NCBI RefSeq assembly: GCF_964222135.1 | Contig: NZ_CAXQBR010000065.1 | Location: 1 to 64,000, forward strand | DNA from: Euzebya sp. | Lineage (GTDB): Bacteria; Actinomycetota; Nitriliruptoria; Euzebyales; Euzebyaceae | Length of the DNA: 64,000 nucleotides | Direction of reading: 5' to 3' | In this document: piece by piece, positions 1 through 8,465 of the stretch | Layout: each line of letters begins with the position of its first letter | Numbering within the stretch: the stretch's first letter is position 1 | Position numbers and translations under genes: made by a program | The notes under the pieces: generated by a model | Seen by the model: the letters and a program-made list of their open reading frames with translations, nothing else | Told to the model about the DNA's origin: nothing | The model's database searches: none

Positions 1-20
1 GCGACGGCCGACCGGAGACC

Positions 21-848
21 TCAACGGATCCCCACGCCCTGCTCCGCCCGCACCAGACCGGCGGCGCGGTGCGCCCTCGCCACCAGCTGCGGGACGTCGT
101 CGGGAGGCGTCGTCGGGCACGCAGCCCGGTGCAGCGCCATCGCGCAGGCCTCGGCGGCCCGCGGGCGCCCCGTCCCGCCGGCGTGGCGGTAGCCCTCGCC
201 GAAGGCGGCGAGCGCGGTCGGGACACGGAGGTCCCAGGTGCGCGCCGCGGTGATGAGCGCGTCGACGACGCCGGCGAGATCCCAGGCGGCGGGACCCACC
301 CCGGCGCCGCCGCGGTCGATCAGGCGCACGCGGCACTCCTTCGCCCTGCAGCGCCCCACGCCCGTGTCCACCCACAGATCGTCCAACCGCACGTCGCCGT
401 GGACCCACCCCTCGGCCGTCCACCCGCGCTCGACGACCCGTACGGCGCGGCGCACGGTAGGGTCGGCGAGGGCGTCGCGGACGGCACCGGTCGCGCCGGT
501 CGGCAGTTCGCCGGAGAGCAGGGACGGCAGCGCGGCGGTCCGCTGCCCCGCGCGGACCGGGTGGCGGTGGAGCTCGGCGAGAGCCCGCCCGACCGCCCGG
601 CAGACCCGGAGCTGACCGGCCCGGCCGGTCCACAGCTCGCGCAGCGGGATGCCCTGGGCTGCCACGTCGGTCGTCGCCGGGGCGAGCGCTGTCGGGCGGT
701 CCGCCGCCGCCACGACGCCCGGGGCGGCGGGCAGGTCCAGCGCGCACGGGGTGGTCGGGCCCCCAGGTCCCCGGGGTGCCCACCCCCCGTCCAGGTCGCA
801 CGGCGTCCGGACGTCGGTGTCACGGACCAGCATCGCGGAGGCCGTCAT
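21..848 (-). CDS. APH/choline-kinase-fold phosphotransferase-like protein
   Basis: A 275-aa protein with a small-molecule kinase signature in its second half. VHGDVRLDDLWVD matches the Brenner loop HGDx4N, but the last position is Asp instead of Asn. LIDRGGAG, then WDLAGVVDAL, matches the metal-binding IDxxxxG segment and the following helix. The N-lobe is Ala/Pro/Thr-rich and has no clear glycine-rich loop. The start has a GAGG 8 nt upstream. It is divergent from the protease/sigma/CHAT operon at 1091-6343, which suggests a functional link (inference). The substrate is unknown, and given the altered loop the protein may be regulatory rather than catalytic. Confidence 0.6.
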   Translation of the reverse strand: MTASAMLVRDTDVRTPCDLDGGWAPRGPGGPTTPCALDLPAAPGVVAAADRPTALAPATTDVAAQGIPLRELWTGRAGQLRVCRAVGRALAELHRHPVRAGQRTAALPSLLSGELPTGATGAVRDALADPTVRRAVRVVERGWTAEGWVHGDVRLDDLWVDTGVGRCRAKECRVRLIDRGGAGVGPAAWDLAGVVDALITAARTWDLRVPTALAAFGEGYRHAGGTGRPRAAEACAMALHRAACPTTPPDDVPQLVARAHRAAGLVRAEQGVGIR

Positions 849-1090
849 CGCATGTCCTCGGTGGTGCGCATCTGCCCATCCCTGCCAGGTCGTCCAGCAC
901 CCGCCGCCGGAGGGCGGGTGCGGTGAGGAGGAGCGTGGCCGGATGGCGGTGATACATCCACCTCACACGGCGTATCAGCGCCGACCCCCGCCCCTCTTCC
1001 TCGTCGACGCACCGCCCTCTACGCTCGAGGTCGCGGGCAGCGGACGGCCGGACGACCGCCGGTGGCGGGCGACGCGAGTGTGGAGGACAG
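849..1090. promoter_or_regulatory. Divergent intergenic region of the protease cluster
   Basis: 242 bp between the kinase-like gene and the subtilase gene. It contains a 6-bp inverted repeat TGATAC (950-955) / GTATCA (972-977) with a 16-bp spacer, a plausible shared operator. A weak -10-like TACGCT lies at 1020-1025 before the subtilase, which has a good GGAGG Shine-Dalgarno just before 1091. No other gene was seen. Confidence 0.35.
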
Positions 1091-2680
1091 ATGTCGACGG
1101 ACGACCCGATCAGCCAGGCGAGGGCGACCGGCCTGCCGCGGGACGACGGGCGGCGCTGGCAGCTGCTGGACCCGGCCACCGCCGTGCGGGCGCCTGGTGC
1201 CCCGGAACCCCGCGCCACGGTGTACGAGCGGTCCACGGTGCTGGTCGGCGGCCTGCCCGGTGGGCGGGCCAGCGCCCGGCTCAGCCAGATCACCGAGGTC
1301 GCCGAGCAGATGGGGTGGTCCGCGACCGTCCTCGAGGACGAGCGCGCCCTCGCCGGCCGGGTCGCCGAGGCGACGGCGCAGGGCGAGCTGCGCGAGCTGG
1401 CTGAGGACACCTGGGTGACCCGCGTGCAGCTGGCGCCGGCCGGGCGGGCCCCGCAGGCACCCCCGGACGCCTGGCACCTGCTCCAGCAGCTGCTCGCCCG
1501 CGACGCGAAGGCCTCCGCTGACGTCGGGCTCGACCACCTCGTCCGCGCCTGCGAGATCGGCGGGGTGCCCTTCTGGGTCGGGCACCCGTTCTGGGTCGGG
1601 CACCCCTTCTGGGTCGGGCACCCGTTCTGGGTCGGGCACGGGGGCGGCTCGCCGGTGACCACCTACGCCCAGCCCGGCATGGGCGGCCGGTCACCGGTGG
1701 CGGTCGTCGCCGGGGACCCCTCCCGGCACGCACCGCGCCCCGACCGACCGCCCGTCGTCGCGGTCCCGGACACCGGCCTCGGCGCCCACCCCTGGTACGA
1801 CGGGCATCCCGGCGTCATCCGCGGGGTGACGTACGCCGGCCTGCCCATCGGCGGGGACGAAGCGGACCAGGGCGACGGCGCGGTCGAGGGACTCGACGGG
1901 ACCCTCGCCCCGCTGGCCGGTCACGGGACCTTCATCGCCGGTCTCCTCCGCCAGGGGGCGCCGGCCGCCTCGATCCTGCCCCTCGGCGTGATGGACGCGG
2001 GCGGATCCGTGAGCGAATCCGACCTGCTGCGCGCCCTCGCGCTGTTGCTGCTGCGCCACGTCGACGGCCAGCGCGGCGGCCGGCCCGACGAGGTCATCGA
2101 CGTGCTGAGCCTCTCCCTCGGCTACTACCACGAGACCCCGCAGGACGCGATCACGACGAGCTTCCTGCGCGTGCTGCTCGACCGGTACGGGGCGCACGGC
2201 GTCGTCGTCGTCGCGGCCGCCGGGAACGACGCCACGACCGAACCCCTGCTGCCCGCGGGCTTCGCCGCGGATCGTGACGCCCCCGACCACGTGGGCCACC
2301 GGGTGCCCCTCGTCAGCGTCGGGGCACTCAACCCCCCGGGGGACACGGCCGCGTTCTTCTCGAACGACGGCAGCCGGGTCAGCTGCTGGCGTCCGGGCGC
2401 GGCGCTCGTCTCGACGCTGCCCACGTCCTTCGAGGGCGCCGGGCAGGAGGGTGCGGAGACCGTCCCGACGGGGTTCCACCCGCGCGGCACGATCGACCTC
2501 GACGACTTCACGAGCGGGTTCGGCATCTGGTCCGGCACCTCCTTCGCCGCCCCGGTGCTGGCCGCCGAGGTGCTCGCGCACCTCACCGGCGCGGGGGACC
2601 TGGCCGACACGGACCCGGATGCGATGGTGGCCCGCGGCTGGGATGCGGTGCGCGCAGTGGTCAGGTGGGAGCGACCGTGA
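1091..2680 (+). CDS. S8 subtilisin-like serine protease with VGHPFW repeats
   Basis: A 529-aa subtilase with a complete catalytic set: Asp in VAVPDTGLGAHP, His in AGHGTFIAGLL, oxyanion Asn in VVVAAAGNDA and Ser in WSGTSFAAPVLAAE. No signal peptide is evident, so it is probably cytoplasmic. The first ~155 residues are non-catalytic and end in four exact copies of PFWVGH encoded at 1568-1639. ATG at 1091 follows GGAGGACAG. It is the first gene of an operon with an ECF sigma factor, a 155-aa protein and a CHAT protease. Having two proteases in one operon suggests a proteolytic signalling or conflict system (inference). Confidence 0.9.
   Translation: MSTDDPISQARATGLPRDDGRRWQLLDPATAVRAPGAPEPRATVYERSTVLVGGLPGGRASARLSQITEVAEQMGWSATVLEDERALAGRVAEATAQGELRELAEDTWVTRVQLAPAGRAPQAPPDAWHLLQQLLARDAKASADVGLDHLVRACEIGGVPFWVGHPFWVGHPFWVGHPFWVGHGGGSPVTTYAQPGMGGRSPVAVVAGDPSRHAPRPDRPPVVAVPDTGLGAHPWYDGHPGVIRGVTYAGLPIGGDEADQGDGAVEGLDGTLAPLAGHGTFIAGLLRQGAPAASILPLGVMDAGGSVSESDLLRALALLLLRHVDGQRGGRPDEVIDVLSLSLGYYHETPQDAITTSFLRVLLDRYGAHGVVVVAAAGNDATTEPLLPAGFAADRDAPDHVGHRVPLVSVGALNPPGDTAAFFSNDGSRVSCWRPGAALVSTLPTSFEGAGQEGAETVPTGFHPRGTIDLDDFTSGFGIWSGTSFAAPVLAAEVLAHLTGAGDLADTDPDAMVARGWDAVRAVVRWERP
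1568..1639 (+). repeat. 18-bp x 4 in-frame tandem repeat
   Basis: Four perfect in-frame copies of an 18-bp unit encode PFWVGH inside the subtilase gene. Proline codons alternate CCC/CCG, so the array can also be read as two 36-bp units, indicating recent duplication. It lies between the N-terminal region and the protease domain. Confidence 0.9.
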
Positions 2681-3282
2681 CGGCGCCCCGGCCGACCGGC
2701 GAGCGCGCCGCACCGGGCCTCATCGACACCGCCGCTGCCGCCTTCGACGCCTACCGCGCCGGCGACCGGGCGCAGATGGGGGAGCTCGTCGACCTGCTCA
2801 CCCCAATCCTGTGGCACACCGCCCGCAGCCAGGGCGTCGACGAGCGCCGCGCGGAGGACGTCCTGCAGACGGCGTGGCTCCGCCTGGTCGATCACGCCGA
2901 CCGCATCGAGGACCCGAGGCGCGTGCTCGCGTGGATGCTGACCACCGTCAAGCGAGAGGCCTGGCGCGTCCGTCGAGCCGGAGGACGCGAGGACGCCGAC
3001 CTCGACCGAGCCCCCGAGCCGATCAGCACCGCACCCGACCCGGAGGCCCACAGCCTCCTCACCGAGCGCCAGCAGGCCCTGTGGGGGCACGTGGGCGCCC
3101 TCTCCGAGCGCTGCCAGCAGCTGCTGCGGGTCATCGCGTTCGCGCAGAAGCCGGACTACGCCGGCATCTCAGAGGCACTCGGCATGCCGGTGGGCAGCAT
3201 CGGCCCCACCCGGGGCCGGTGCCTTGACAAGCTCAGGCGGCTGCTCGCCGCCGACGACGACTGGGGGACTGGCGATGGATGA
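2677..3282 (+). CDS. ECF-family RNA polymerase sigma factor
   Basis: About 201 aa. Sigma region 2 covers residues ~20-100 (VDERRAEDVLQTAWLRLVDH, then a helix with VLAWMLTTVKREAWRVRR). Region 4 lies near residues 135-195 (LSERCQQLLRVIAF, then YAGISEALGMPVGSIGPTRG, the recognition helix). The GTG start overlaps the subtilase stop (GTGA) and has GGTGGGAG upstream. A GTG 12 bp earlier is possible. No classical zinc-finger anti-sigma gene follows, so the 155-aa neighbour may play that part (inference). Confidence 0.85.
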   Translation: MTAPRPTGERAAPGLIDTAAAAFDAYRAGDRAQMGELVDLLTPILWHTARSQGVDERRAEDVLQTAWLRLVDHADRIEDPRRVLAWMLTTVKREAWRVRRAGGREDADLDRAPEPISTAPDPEAHSLLTERQQALWGHVGALSERCQQLLRVIAFAQKPDYAGISEALGMPVGSIGPTRGRCLDKLRRLLAADDDWGTGDG

Positions 3283-3742
3283 GACGATCGACGCGACGGA
3301 CCTCGTGATCCTGGATGCGCTCCGCGAGGTGCACAGCCACCTCGACCCCGCCCCGGCAGGGCTCGAGGAGCGGCTGAAGTTCGCGTTGACGGTCCACGGG
3401 CTCCACGCCGAGGTCGCCGAGCTGACCAGGACGCCGCTCAGCGTCGCCCGCGCTGACGAGGTCACCCACACCGAGAGCATCACCTTCGCGAGCGGCACGG
3501 TCAGCCTCATGGTCTCCTTCAGCGACCAGACCGCGGACAGCGTGACGGTCGACGGCTGGGTCACCCGCGGTGGTGCGGAGGTGGAGCTGCAGATCGGCAA
3601 CGGCATCCACGCCGCCCGAGCCGATGTCCACGGCAGGTTCACGTTGCGCGACGTGCCGCGGGGCCGCGGGAGCTTCGTGATCTGGCCGGACCCCGACACC
3701 GACGGATCGCGCCCCGTGGTGACCCCGGCCGTCGACCTCTAG
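3275..3742 (+). CDS. Hypothetical accessory protein of the CHAT/protease operon
   Basis: A 155-aa protein overlapping the sigma gene by 8 bp, with GGGGGA upstream of ATG 3275. The N-terminal ~60 residues are helical and acidic. The rest looks like a beta-sandwich resembling carboxypeptidase-regulatory-like folds (SVTVDGWVTRGGAEVELQI, then GRFTLRDVPRGRGSFVI). No catalytic motif or membrane segment is visible. Position suggests a regulator or substrate of the sigma factor or proteases (inference). Family not recognised. Confidence 0.6.
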   Translation: MDETIDATDLVILDALREVHSHLDPAPAGLEERLKFALTVHGLHAEVAELTRTPLSVARADEVTHTESITFASGTVSLMVSFSDQTADSVTVDGWVTRGGAEVELQIGNGIHAARADVHGRFTLRDVPRGRGSFVIWPDPDTDGSRPVVTPAVDL

Positions 3743-3757
3743 TTGGGCGGCCACCAG

Positions 3758-6343
3758 GTGGGCGGCGACGCCGACGCGCTCGACCGGGCGCGGGACCTCC
3801 ACCGGCGCGGGGTGGAGGCGAACTCGGCCGGTCGGCCCGCCGAGGCCGCGTCGATCCTCCGCGCGGCCCTCGACGTGCTGGATGGCCCGGACGACCCCGC
3901 CCCGGACGACCCTGCCCCGGACGACCCTGCCGGCATCCGACTGCGCGCGAGGGTCCTGATGGCCCTGGCGTTCGCGGTGTTCGAGGCCTCCGGGCTGCCC
4001 GCCGCCGAGGCCGTCCTCGCCGACGCGCTGACCGAGGCCGACGCGGTCGGTGATGCCGAGCTGAGCGCCCTGTGCCACTCCCAGCGCGCCAACCTGCTCG
4101 GCCGGGCCGGGCAGATGAGCGCCGCGCTCGACGAGCTCGACGCGGCCGTGGAGCGCCTCGACGCCCTGGACGCGCGTGACCAGTTCGTCCTCCTCAGCAA
4201 CCGGGGCGTCACCTACAGCCTGCTGGGTCGACTCACCGAGGCGGCAGCCGACGCGGCCCGGGCCGTGCGGATCGCCGCCGATGCCGGGTTGGTCCGCGAG
4301 GAGGCGATGGCGCTCCACAACGAGGGGTGGATCGCCTACCTCGTGGGGGATCTGCCGAGGGCGCTCGCGCTGATGCGCCGCAGCGAGGCCATGGGCGTCG
4401 ACGTGTCCGGCGCGGTCTCGCGCCTCGACCGCGGGCGGGTGCTGCTCGAGGCCGGACTGGGCCGCGAGGCGGTTGAGGTCCTCACGCAGGCGACCGCCGC
4501 CGCCGAGGAGCGCCACCAGCACCACGTGCTCGCGGAGATCGAGCTCGAGCTGGCCCGCGCGCACGCGGTCCGGGGTGACGTCGACGCGGCCGAGCGCATG
4601 GCCAGGGCCGCCGGGCAGCGCTTCCGGTCGGCCGACGCGGCGGGGTGGGCGGCCAGGGCCGATCTGGTCCTCGCCCAGATCACCGCCGGTCCGGGCGGAC
4701 GTCCCGGTGCGGTGGCCGAGGACGTGGAGGCGCTCATCGCCCGCGCCCAGGATGCGGACGACCCCCTGCTGGAGCTCGAGTCCCGCGTGCTGGCTGCGCA
4801 GGCAGCGCTCGACCGGGCTCTGACGGCAGCCGCGGTCGCGCACCTCGACGCCGCCGAGGACCTGGTGGCCAGCACCGGTGGCACCGGCCTGCTGAGCATC
4901 CGGTTGCAGCTGCGGCTGGGACGGGCGATGGCGGCGGCCGCCGCCGGTCGCGTGGCCGAGGTCCCGGCGGTGCTGGACCTCGCCGCTGACGACCTGGCCC
5001 GCGCCCAGGGCCTGAGCGCCAGCCTGGACCTGCGGACCGCCATCGCCGTCCACGGCACCAGGCTGGCCGAGCTCGACCTGGCGCTGGCGCTGCCATCCGG
5101 CCCGGACGCGGTGATCACGAGCACCGAGCGCTGGCGGTCGGTGACCGCGCGGCTCCCCCGCGTGCGCCCGCCGGGCTCCCCCGCGCTCGCATCCGCCCTC
5201 GCGGACCTGCGCCGCCTGCGCGAGGACCTGCGCGCGGACGTCGGTGCCGCTGCCCGGGCCGAGCTCCTGACCCGCATCGAGGCGGTGGAGGCGGACGTGA
5301 GCGAGCACGCGCGCGGCCAGCGGGACGTCGACGCGCGCGCTGCGCCGCTCGCCCCGCTCGACCCGGAGACCCTGCGGGAGGCCCTCGACGCCGTCGACGC
5401 GGACCTGCTGTCGCTGGTGGAGCACGACGGCGAGGTCCTCGCCGTGGTCGTCGCCAGCGGCCACGCCTCGATCCACCGCCTGGGCGCCGCGCGTGTGGTG
5501 GCCGAGACCTCCCGACGGCTGCGGGCCGACCTCCAGGCCGCGGCGACCCACGAGCTGGGCCCGATGCGCGCGGCCGTGTGGAGCTCCCTCCGCGCCGGGC
5601 TCGACGACCTCGACCGGACGGTCGTGCGGCCGTGCGGCCTGGCGCGCCCCCGCGTGGTGGTCGTCCCCCACCGCGGGACCGCGGCCCTGCCGTGGGGGAT
5701 GCTCCCGTCCCTCGCCGGCCGCGGGGTGGTGGTAGCGCGCTCGGCGACCGCCTGGGCGCGCGGCCTGTCGACCCCGGTCGCGACCCCCGACGTGGCGGCG
5801 ATCGGCGGTCCCGACCTCCCGGCGGCGGACGAGGAGGTCCGCCGGGTCGCCGACCGCTGGCCGCGCGCGGCGCTCGTGCCGGCCGGCAACTCGTCAGCCG
5901 CGGCGCTGCGGGACGCCCTCGTCGGCGCCGACGTCGTCCACGTCGCCGCCCACGGCCTGCACCACCAGGAGAGCCCGCTGTTCGCGTCCGTCCGGATGGC
6001 CGACGGCCCCCTCTTCGTCCACGACCTCGAGCTCAGCGGCGTCGGCGCAGCCCACGTGATCCTCTCCTCCTGCGACGTGGGCCGCTCCACCGTGCGGCCG
6101 GGCGACGAGCCCCTGGGGCTCGCCGCCGGGATGCTCGCGCTGGGGGCCCGCTCCGTCGTCGCCGCGGTGTGCCGCGTCCCCGACGCGGTGGCGGCGGCGG
6201 TGATGGACCGCTACCACCGGCGGCTCGCGGCGGGGGATCCGAGCGACGTGGCGCTCGCGGCGGCGGCGGGGGAGGGTGAGGAGCTGGGCCGTGCGTTCGT
6301 CGTCGCCGGGTCGCCCTGGCAGGTCGCCGTGGGCAGCGGGTAG
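3758..6343 (+). CDS. TPR-CHAT caspase-like cysteine protease
   Basis: About 861 aa. Residues ~10-430 are a long alpha-helical, TPR-like solenoid of repeated Ala/Leu-rich helix pairs. The C-terminal ~300 residues are a CHAT domain (caspase HetF associated with TPRs). Its catalytic dyad appears intact: His in VVHVAAHGLHH and Cys in VILSSCDVGRS. A short DDPAP repeat occurs near residue 50. The start is uncertain: GTG 3758 is chosen, but TTG 3743 directly follows the upstream stop. Known CHAT proteins act as effector proteases in bacterial immunity and signalling. The substrate here is unknown. Confidence 0.85.
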   Translation: MGGDADALDRARDLHRRGVEANSAGRPAEAASILRAALDVLDGPDDPAPDDPAPDDPAGIRLRARVLMALAFAVFEASGLPAAEAVLADALTEADAVGDAELSALCHSQRANLLGRAGQMSAALDELDAAVERLDALDARDQFVLLSNRGVTYSLLGRLTEAAADAARAVRIAADAGLVREEAMALHNEGWIAYLVGDLPRALALMRRSEAMGVDVSGAVSRLDRGRVLLEAGLGREAVEVLTQATAAAEERHQHHVLAEIELELARAHAVRGDVDAAERMARAAGQRFRSADAAGWAARADLVLAQITAGPGGRPGAVAEDVEALIARAQDADDPLLELESRVLAAQAALDRALTAAAVAHLDAAEDLVASTGGTGLLSIRLQLRLGRAMAAAAAGRVAEVPAVLDLAADDLARAQGLSASLDLRTAIAVHGTRLAELDLALALPSGPDAVITSTERWRSVTARLPRVRPPGSPALASALADLRRLREDLRADVGAAARAELLTRIEAVEADVSEHARGQRDVDARAAPLAPLDPETLREALDAVDADLLSLVEHDGEVLAVVVASGHASIHRLGAARVVAETSRRLRADLQAAATHELGPMRAAVWSSLRAGLDDLDRTVVRPCGLARPRVVVVPHRGTAALPWGMLPSLAGRGVVVARSATAWARGLSTPVATPDVAAIGGPDLPAADEEVRRVADRWPRAALVPAGNSSAAALRDALVGADVVHVAAHGLHHQESPLFASVRMADGPLFVHDLELSGVGAAHVILSSCDVGRSTVRPGDEPLGLAAGMLALGARSVVAAVCRVPDAVAAAVMDRYHRRLAAGDPSDVALAAAAGEGEELGRAFVVAGSPWQVAVGSG

Positions 6344-6344
6344 G

Positions 6345-6656
6345 TCAGCGCCGGCAGCCGCACGGGGTCTGCCCGCACCGGGGGCAGCCGTCGGCGTAGC
6401 GCTGGGCGGCCGTGGCGAGGTCGACGCCGGACTGCGCGGCCAGCGAGGCGAGCCACGCGAGGACGTCGGCGAACTCGTGCACCCGCTCGTCGTGCGTCCC
6501 CCGGAACAGCGCCCGGGAGAGCTCCCCGACCTCCTCGGTGAACCACGCGAAGGTCCGCGCCAGCCCTCGCTCGGCGTCGCGGTCGCCGTACAGGGCGACC
6601 ATCTGGTCCTGGAAGGTGGCGATGTCGGTGATCGCGCGCGGGGTCGTGTCGGCCAT
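6345..6656 (-). CDS. MazG-like nucleotide pyrophosphohydrolase
   Basis: A 103-aa protein with the all-alpha NTP-PPase metal motif: FTEEVGELSRAL (EExxE) followed by HEFADVLAWL (ExxD). It probably hydrolyses a (d)NTP to the monophosphate and pyrophosphate. The C-terminus CPRCGQTPCGCRR is a small cysteine cluster that may bind zinc. It is convergent with the CHAT gene, whose stop is 1 bp away. Confidence 0.8.
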   Translation of the reverse strand: MADTTPRAITDIATFQDQMVALYGDRDAERGLARTFAWFTEEVGELSRALFRGTHDERVHEFADVLAWLASLAAQSGVDLATAAQRYADGCPRCGQTPCGCRR

Positions 6657-6701
6657 GGTCCCGCACGCTAGCGCCGGCCCGTCGGCGTATGGTCGTCCCA
6701 C

Positions 6702-7133
6702 GTGGAACGACGTCGCCTCCTCCGCCGAGCGGCCGTCGCCGTGGCGGCCGTCGGGATCGGCGTGCAGCTCGTCCCCCTCGGCGCGTGGCAGTTCTCGAAC
6801 CCGCCGGTGGTCGACGCCGCGAGGTTCCCGACCGCGGAGGCCGAGGAGGTCGCGCGGGCGGCCTGCTTCGACTGCCACAGCCACGAGACGCGCTACCCGC
6901 CCTACGCCTACGTGGCCCCGGCCAGCTGGCTGCTCCAGCGCGACGTCGCCGAGGGCCGCGACGAGCTCAACTTCTCCGACTTCGGGGACTCCGACGCCGA
7001 CGACGCCGCCGATGCCGTGCGGGACGGGTCGATGCCGCCGAGCCGCTACACCCTCCTCCACCCGGGTGCGCGGCTGGACGAGGCGGAGGCGACCGTCCTG
7101 GTCGAGGCGCTCGAGCGCATGGCGAGGGACTGA
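6702..7133 (+). CDS. Membrane-anchored haem-binding domain protein
   Basis: A 143-aa protein with an N-terminal arginine-rich signal/anchor helix (~residues 5-28), then a c-type haem motif CFDCH with the context FDCHSHETRYPPY, and a distal Met segment GSMPPSRYTLLHP. This matches the Haem_bd (PF14376-like) family. A likely extracytoplasmic electron-transfer or sensory role is inference. The GTG start is 8 nt after TATGGT (6688-6693), so the mRNA may be leaderless. It is convergent with rlmN. Confidence 0.75.
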   Translation: MERRRLLRRAAVAVAAVGIGVQLVPLGAWQFSNPPVVDAARFPTAEAEEVARAACFDCHSHETRYPPYAYVAPASWLLQRDVAEGRDELNFSDFGDSDADDAADAVRDGSMPPSRYTLLHPGARLDEAEATVLVEALERMARD

Positions 7134-7142
7134 CCACCTCCG

Positions 7143-8177
7143 TCATCGCGGCACCGACCGCATCCGGCGGGCGCGCAGCTGCCCGCACGCGGCATCGACG
7201 TCGAGGCCCTGGGTGTCGCGGACGGCGGTGTCGACGCGTGCGTCGACCAGGGCACGGCGGAACCGGGCCAGCAGCCGGTCATCGGCCCGCAGGAAGCGCT
7301 GCTCCCCGTCGACCGGGTTCCAGCGCATCAGGTTGACCCGAGCAGGCCGGTCGGCGAACCAGCCGATGAGCCGGTCCAGGTCCTCGTCGGTGTCGTTGTG
7401 GCCCGGCAGGAGCAGGTACACGTAGGTGACCGGCCTGCCGTGCCGCTCGGCCCACGACTGGCTGCCGTCGATCACCTCCTCGATCCGGTGGGCACGGGCG
7501 CCGGGGATCAGCTCGCGCCGCACCGCGTCGTCCGTGGCGTGCAGCGAGATGGTCAGGTTGATGCCGAGGTGCTCCTCGCGGAGGCGCCGCAGCGCGGCCG
7601 GCGGGCCGATGGTGGAGATCGTGATGCCGCGGGTGCTGAGCCCGCGGCCTCGGCGGTCGCGCAGGATCCTGATCGCGGCGAGGACGTTGTCGTAGTTGTG
7701 CAGCGGCTCGCCGATCCCCATGAACACGACCCGGTTGATGCGGGTGCCCAGCTGGAGGACCTGCTGCACGATCTCGCCGGGGGACAGGTGGCGGGTCAGG
7801 CCGTCCTGGCCGGAGGCGCAGAACGCGCAGCGGAACGCACAGCCCACCTGTGAGGACACGCAGGCGGTCGTGCCGGTCCGGCGGGTGATCGCGACGGTCT
7901 CGACCGACGAGCCGTCGGGCAGGCCGAAGAGGTGCTTGGTGGTCATCGACCCCCGCTCCACCGCCTGCAGCGGCAGCGCGGACGTGGTCAGGTCGTGGGT
8001 CCGCGCCACCCGCCTGACGGTGGCGGTGGTGCGGCGGTGGCGGTAGAGGGACCGGTAGACGTCACCGGCGGTCTCGGGGTCCTCGAGGTCGGCGATCTCG
8101 TCGAAGGACAGGTCGAACAGGCTGCGACGGGGTGGTCGCGTGGCACGGCGTGGCCGGGCGCGGTCGGACGGTGGCAT
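7143..8177 (-). CDS. rlmN: 23S rRNA (adenine2503-C2)/tRNA A37 methyltransferase RlmN-like
   Basis: A 344-aa radical-SAM enzyme. The cluster motif is CAFRCAFC (Cx3Cx2C) and the second conserved Cys is in DVDAACGQL near the C-terminus, as required for the RlmN/Cfr two-step methyl transfer. GIGEP and the SLHATDD segment are also present. ATG 8177 has GGAGG 8 nt upstream, and a GTG lies 6 bp earlier. Cfr shares this architecture, but the housekeeping context favours RlmN. Confidence 0.88.
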   Translation of the reverse strand: MPPSDRARPRRATRPPRRSLFDLSFDEIADLEDPETAGDVYRSLYRHRRTTATVRRVARTHDLTTSALPLQAVERGSMTTKHLFGLPDGSSVETVAITRRTGTTACVSSQVGCAFRCAFCASGQDGLTRHLSPGEIVQQVLQLGTRINRVVFMGIGEPLHNYDNVLAAIRILRDRRGRGLSTRGITISTIGPPAALRRLREEHLGINLTISLHATDDAVRRELIPGARAHRIEEVIDGSQSWAERHGRPVTYVYLLLPGHNDTDEDLDRLIGWFADRPARVNLMRWNPVDGEQRFLRADDRLLARFRRALVDARVDTAVRDTQGLDVDAACGQLRARRMRSVPR

Positions 8178-8465
8178 GGGCACTCCTCCCGGGTGCGCGG
8201 ACGCGGGTGGCGTCCGGACTGAGCAGGTATGCCGACACCGCGCACCGCGGAGGGGTGCCTCGACGGGGTGTCAGCGGGGGCTCAGCGCAACCGGATGAAG
8301 AAGTCCATCGCAGAGGGACGGTACCGACCTCCCGATCTGCGATCAACCGCTGGGGACGCACCGAGATGACGAACGGGTGACGGCGGTTGTGCGCAGCGTC
8401 ACGCCGGGCCTAGGGTCCGAGCCGCCCGGGTGCCGCCGGCCCGGGCAGCACCCGGAGACCCGAGG
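8178..8465. promoter_or_regulatory. Divergent promoter region, rlmN / CWB2 protein
   Basis: 288 bp without a gene. A good plus-strand promoter is visible: TTGTGC (8387-8392), 18-bp spacer, TAGGGT (8411-8416), predicting a short leader of about 40 nt before ATG 8466, with GGAG at 8454-8457. The rest holds several short GC-rich inverted repeats but no riboswitch I can recognise. Confidence 0.5.

Noticed and set aside
3233-5671. Long minus-strand open frame opposite the CHAT gene
   Set aside because: Composition is typical of an antisense shadow in GC-rich DNA (Gly/Arg/His-rich, no motif), while the plus strand has clear TPR and CHAT domains.
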